Below, piece by piece: positions 23,962 through 26,947 of a DNA stretch of 26,947 bases. Made by a program: the position numbers and the translations under genes. Numbering within the stretch: position 1 is the first letter of the stretch; each line of letters begins with the position of its first letter. The stretch comes from CAZDHT01 sp964505325 (GTDB taxonomy: Bacteria; Planctomycetota; PUPC01), in NCBI GenBank assembly GCA_964505325.1, contig CAZDHT010000045.1, forward strand, positions 1 to 26,947. The letters run 5' to 3'. Under the pieces are notes generated by a model that saw only the letters and a program-made list of their open reading frames with translations, had not been told where the DNA came from and made no database searches.

Positions 23962-26172
23962 ATGTCTGGCGACCTGAGCGGGAGCAAGGCCGGAGCGGCC
24001 AAGCTCCGAAAGCTGGTCAGCAAGAAGAGGTATGACGAGCTGGAGGTCGCCTGGACCGAGGCGGTCGAGAATGACTCCATCGAGCCGGCCGACCTCCTTT
24101 CCGTACTTGACAGGGTCGTTCAGGGAGGCCGCCTCGAGCTTGCGGAGTCTCTGCTGTGGTTCCTGCTGACCGCGCACGCGGAGCGCACCGGGCCCGAGGA
24201 CGGCCTCCGGGTCGCGAGGTCGGCGGTCGCGACCCTCCCGGAGAGTCAGGTGCTGCGAGAGGAGCTGGCGTCTCTGTATCAGGCGGCACGTGCCGGCGTT
24301 CCGCACATCAAGACCTTGATCGAGATGACCATCTCGCGCCACGAGGTCCCCCTTGCGGCGGCCGTGGCGCGAATGGAGAAGTACGTTGCCCTGCAACCGG
24401 ACGGCTATGTCTTCGATACGGACCGCCAGGAACCGGGGCGGGTGGTCGGGTTCGACGCCGGCACGCAGGCGCTCGAAGTGTCGTTCGCCGACGGCCCGAG
24501 GAGTTACGAGGCGTCATCGGTAGCCAAACTGGAGGCGCTGGAGGCCGATGACTTCCGCGCGCTCAGCGTGTTCGAGCCCGAGAAGCTGAAGCAACTGGCG
24601 CAGGACGACCCCGGTGAGTTGGTCACTCGGTCGCTTCGCGCGTTTGGGCCTCGCCTGACGTTTCAGCGCCTGAAGGCGCGGCTCGCCGGGATCATCCCCG
24701 CCGGCTCCTGGACACAATGGTGGGCAACGGCGAAGCCCCAGCTCCGGCGCGCCCCCTGGGTCGACATGTCGGACAAGGCGCAGCCCGCGTTTGCGCTGCG
24801 CAGCCAGCCGATCGCGCACGAAGATATCCTGAGGGCGCAGTTCAACAGCGCCGGCTCCTCAGAAGAGAAACTGGTCAACGTCCTGGAGCACCTGAACGAG
24901 GTCGACCGGGGGGCCGAGGCCAGCGCAGACCTTCTGGCGTTTTTCGGCAAGCGACTGGACCAGTTCGCTGACGAATGGCGTGGCAAGGAGCCCGCGGCCG
25001 CGCTCGGCGCAGTGGCGCTGGGCTCGGAGATTGCGAAGCGGGCGTCCGGCGCCGCTCCCGCGTCGCACCGCGAGGCCGGGCCGCTTCTCCCCTCGGGCGC
25101 GGAGCTTGCCGACCTGATGCGGCCGATCGTGAACGAGGACCTTGCCAGGGTCATTCTGGCCTTTATTTGCAGGGAGCTGCCGTCGCGGTGGCCCGAGGTT
25201 TTTGTCGCGGTGATGCCGGGGTGCCCGCCGGGGGGGTGCGACCTCATCGCTGAGGAGTTGTCGGCCAACGGTCGCGTGGAGGGTCTGCGGGCCGCGGTGG
25301 CTGCGATTCTCGCCCGGCCCGGCCGCAATGCAGGCGGGTTGGCGTGGCTTTGGCGGACCACGTGTGCCGGCGGATTCGCTGTAGCGCTCGGCGAGGTCGA
25401 CCGCGTAGCCGTGGCGCTCGGCCTCTTCTCAGCCGCCAGCATTCTGGGGCGCGGCGCCTCGCGCAGCAGAGCGGACCGCCGGCATCTGCTTCCCCAGGTG
25501 CGCTCGGCGATCTCGTTCCGGGACTATGAGCCGCTGCGCGACGTTCTGAAGGACGCGGATGAGGACCGGGCGAGAAGGATCAGGGACTTCATCGGACGAC
25601 ACACGGGCCTGAGCGACAACGCGTGTCACCGAGTTCACGAGATACTCCGGAGGACCCACCCGGACCTGTTCGCCGAGCACGTCGATCCGTGGCTGGAGGA
25701 CGTGATATACACGACCGAGGCGGGGCTGAAGAAGCGGCAGGCGGAACTCTCGCGCCTGGTCAAAGTGAAGTTGGCGGAGGCGAGCAAGGCGGTCGGCGCG
25801 GCCGCGGCGTTGGGTGACCTGAGCGAGAACGCCGAGTGGACCGCCGCGAAGGAGGAATGCAACTACATCGCCACGCGGGCGACGCGGATGCAGGAAGAGA
25901 TCAAAAAGGCCCGCGTCATCACGCCGGGAGCGGCCGGGGCCGAGACGGTGACCGTCGGCAGTTCCGTGCGGGCCAGAGACCTCTCGACCGATGTCGTGGG
26001 GACGATGACATTTCTTGGGCCGTGGGATGCGGATCACGACCATAACATCTACTCGTATCGGGCGAAGCTGGGCCTGGCGTTCATGGGAAAGAGGCCGGGT
26101 GATCGAGTGAGCCTGAGCACGGACGGCGGCGAATATACGTGGGAGATCATCGAGATTCGCCCGGGCATCTGA
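23962..26172 (+). CDS. greA: Long GreA: transcript cleavage factor with large N-terminal extension
   Basis: 736 residues. About 582-736 is a complete GreA/GreB: a coiled-coil hairpin starting YTTEAGLKKRQAEL, the tip motif GDLSENAEW with D619 and E622 (the acidic pair that reaches the RNA polymerase active site), AAKEE, then a C-terminal FKBP-like domain (VTVGSSVRARDL to EIIEI). The preceding ~580 residues are mostly helical (repeat-like at 10-130) with a small beta segment GRVVGFDAGTQALEVSFADG (about 151-170). Ordinary GreA has about 158 residues; a comparably long GreA is known from Chlamydia. GreA rescues backtracked polymerase by RNA cleavage; the role of the extension is not known to me. 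Start ATG 23962 with GAGG close upstream. It appears monocistronic. Confidence 0.92.
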   Translation: MSGDLSGSKAGAAKLRKLVSKKRYDELEVAWTEAVENDSIEPADLLSVLDRVVQGGRLELAESLLWFLLTAHAERTGPEDGLRVARSAVATLPESQVLREELASLYQAARAGVPHIKTLIEMTISRHEVPLAAAVARMEKYVALQPDGYVFDTDRQEPGRVVGFDAGTQALEVSFADGPRSYEASSVAKLEALEADDFRALSVFEPEKLKQLAQDDPGELVTRSLRAFGPRLTFQRLKARLAGIIPAGSWTQWWATAKPQLRRAPWVDMSDKAQPAFALRSQPIAHEDILRAQFNSAGSSEEKLVNVLEHLNEVDRGAEASADLLAFFGKRLDQFADEWRGKEPAAALGAVALGSEIAKRASGAAPASHREAGPLLPSGAELADLMRPIVNEDLARVILAFICRELPSRWPEVFVAVMPGCPPGGCDLIAEELSANGRVEGLRAAVAAILARPGRNAGGLAWLWRTTCAGGFAVALGEVDRVAVALGLFSAASILGRGASRSRADRRHLLPQVRSAISFRDYEPLRDVLKDADEDRARRIRDFIGRHTGLSDNACHRVHEILRRTHPDLFAEHVDPWLEDVIYTTEAGLKKRQAELSRLVKVKLAEASKAVGAAAALGDLSENAEWTAAKEECNYIATRATRMQEEIKKARVITPGAAGAETVTVGSSVRARDLSTDVVGTMTFLGPWDADHDHNIYSYRAKLGLAFMGKRPGDRVSLSTDGGEYTWEIIEIRPGI

Positions 26173-26210
26173 GATGGGTGACGGATGGCGAACCGGGGCG
26201 CTCGGCGCCG

Positions 26211-26787
26211 TCATTGATTGAGCGCGGCCGCGACGGCCTCAGAGAGTTCCTTCAGGTGATACGGCTTCTGCACGAAGCCCACCATCCCCTCGTCGATGGG
26301 CGCCTGCGCTCTTCCGTTCCGGCCATAGCCGGTGGAGAGGACGGCCTTGACGTCGGGATTGATCTCCCTGAGCGCTCGGAAGACACGATCCTGCACATGC
26401 TTCGGTATGCCGTGGCCCGTGTCGGTCATTGCGATCACCAGATATCGTCCGGGCGCGGCCCACGGATGCGTCTGGCAATAGGCTTCGTCGAGGTCAGCGG
26501 CCTCGGTGTGGACGGAGAGCTCTCCGCCCTCGGGCATTGCGTCGCGGGCGTTGACCGCCAGATTAAGGAGAGCCTGCCGCAGTTGGTTGGGGTCAGCCAT
26601 TACGGTGGCGCCCTTGGCGCGAAGGTCGAGGGTGATATGGATTCTCTTGTCGATGGTCCAGCCGAGCAGCGCCGACACATCGCGTATGGTGGCGTGCATG
26701 TCCACGGGAACGACCTGGTATTTCCCTCTGCGGGCAAAGCCCAGGAGTTGACCGGTCAGTTCGGCGGCGCGTTCCGCCGCGACCGAA
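26211..26787 (-). pseudogene. Collapsed hybrid histidine kinase (truncated and internally deleted)
   Basis: Reading from about 26787 the frame gives AAERAAELTGQLLGFARRGKYQVVPVDM (end of the dimerisation domain), then DPNQLRQALLNLAVNARDAMPEGG (N box) and DTGHGIPKHVQDRVF (G1 box). It then jumps at about 26373-26381 into ALREINPDVKAVLSTGYG and VGFVQKPYHLKELSEAV, the second half of a receiver domain. The G2 box, the end of the ATPase domain and the receiver's phospho-acceptor Asp are missing. The phosphorylatable His and sensor region are missing too, because sequence of another gene begins at about 26788. The frame is intact across the deletion and ends naturally at 26211. A GTG at 26705 could start a 164-residue product, but it should be inactive. 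Confidence 0.75.
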
Positions 26788-26788
26788 G

Positions 26789-26947
26789 ATGGTCGAGGGT
26801 TACGTCGAGCCGGTGCCGGAGTTCTACGCGCGGCTGCTCGCCCTTACGCGGATGAGCATCCAGGGGCTCGACACGATGAAGGTGCTCGACGGGGCGGCGA
26901 AGAACCGGCTGGTCGCGCTGGAAACCATCATTGCGCGGCTGCTCAAG
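26789..26947 (+). pseudogene. DUF3160-like fragment, open at the right edge
   Basis: The plus-strand frame from ATG 26789 reads MVEGYVEPVPEFYARLLALT and continues open to the window end (53 residues). The GYVEPxPEFYxRLxxLT pattern is, to my knowledge, an internal part of DUF3160 proteins, which are much longer, so the 5' part of this gene seems to be missing and replaced by the histidine kinase remnant on the other strand. It may instead be a real short start; the sequence beyond the edge would tell. Function of DUF3160 is unknown. Confidence 0.5.

Noticed and set aside
26139..26855. 238-codon plus-strand frame over the histidine kinase remnant
   Set aside because: The opposite strand carries N-box, G1-box and receiver motifs; this frame has none.

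Overview
The window is GC-rich bacterial chromosomal DNA from a Gram-negative organism. I place it most likely in the PVC group, with a Planctomycetota-like lineage as first guess. The evidence is a very long GreA with a roughly 580-residue N-terminal extension, a large Hanks-type kinase with a zinc ribbon and extracytoplasmic region, Gfo/Idh and TIM-barrel sugar genes, a complete lipid-transport (Mla) operon and a dnaA gene without dnaN or gyrB neighbours. This is inference from gene content; no rRNA or tRNA gene is present to confirm it.

Layout: (1) 1-2430, minus strand: Gfo/Idh/MocA oxidoreductase, MNT-type nucleotidyltransferase, HEPN protein and a sugar-phosphate isomerase/epimerase cut by the left edge. 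The last three overlap by 4 bases each, so a toxin/antitoxin-like pair sits inside a sugar operon. (2) 2552-5398, plus strand: an orphan NtrC-type response regulator followed 22 bases later by an ADP-ribosylglycohydrolase. (3) 5438-5711: a strong promoter (TTGACA-N17-TATGAT) with no protein gene behind it. Its predicted start coincides with the 5' arm of an 11-bp stem that closes a three-way-junction fold of about 160 nt. I regard this as the best candidate for an undescribed element, a structured RNA gene. (4) 5751-6515, minus: hisF with a divergent loop motif. (5) 6730-7042: repeats, then a promoter with an operator-like dyad for the kinase (7084-10809). (6) 10839-12642: an inverted-repeat element, then dnaA on the minus strand with a long GC-rich leader. 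(7) 13055-15549, minus: fructose-bisphosphate aldolase, an exported protein and a PEGA-like lipoprotein. (8) 15859-19629, plus: mlaE-mlaF-mlaD-mlaC-mlaA. (9) 19693-21537: a polytopic membrane protein with its own promoter and a palindromic terminator-like site. (10) 22044-23849: a MITE-like repeat, then a nearly leaderless D-lyxose isomerase translationally coupled to a PfkB sugar kinase. (11) 23962-26172: long GreA. (12) 26211-26947: a collapsed hybrid histidine kinase abutting, at about 26788, an internal piece of a DUF3160-like gene on the other strand.

Together the sugar genes (isomerase/epimerase, Gfo/Idh, lyxose isomerase, PfkB kinase, class II aldolase) suggest a saccharide-degrading heterotroph. 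The Mla operon shows an asymmetric outer membrane. Intergenic spaces hold at least three kinds of short inverted-repeat element (50-130 bp), one of them in two copies with permuted arms. No CRISPR array, transposase gene, tRNA or rRNA was seen.
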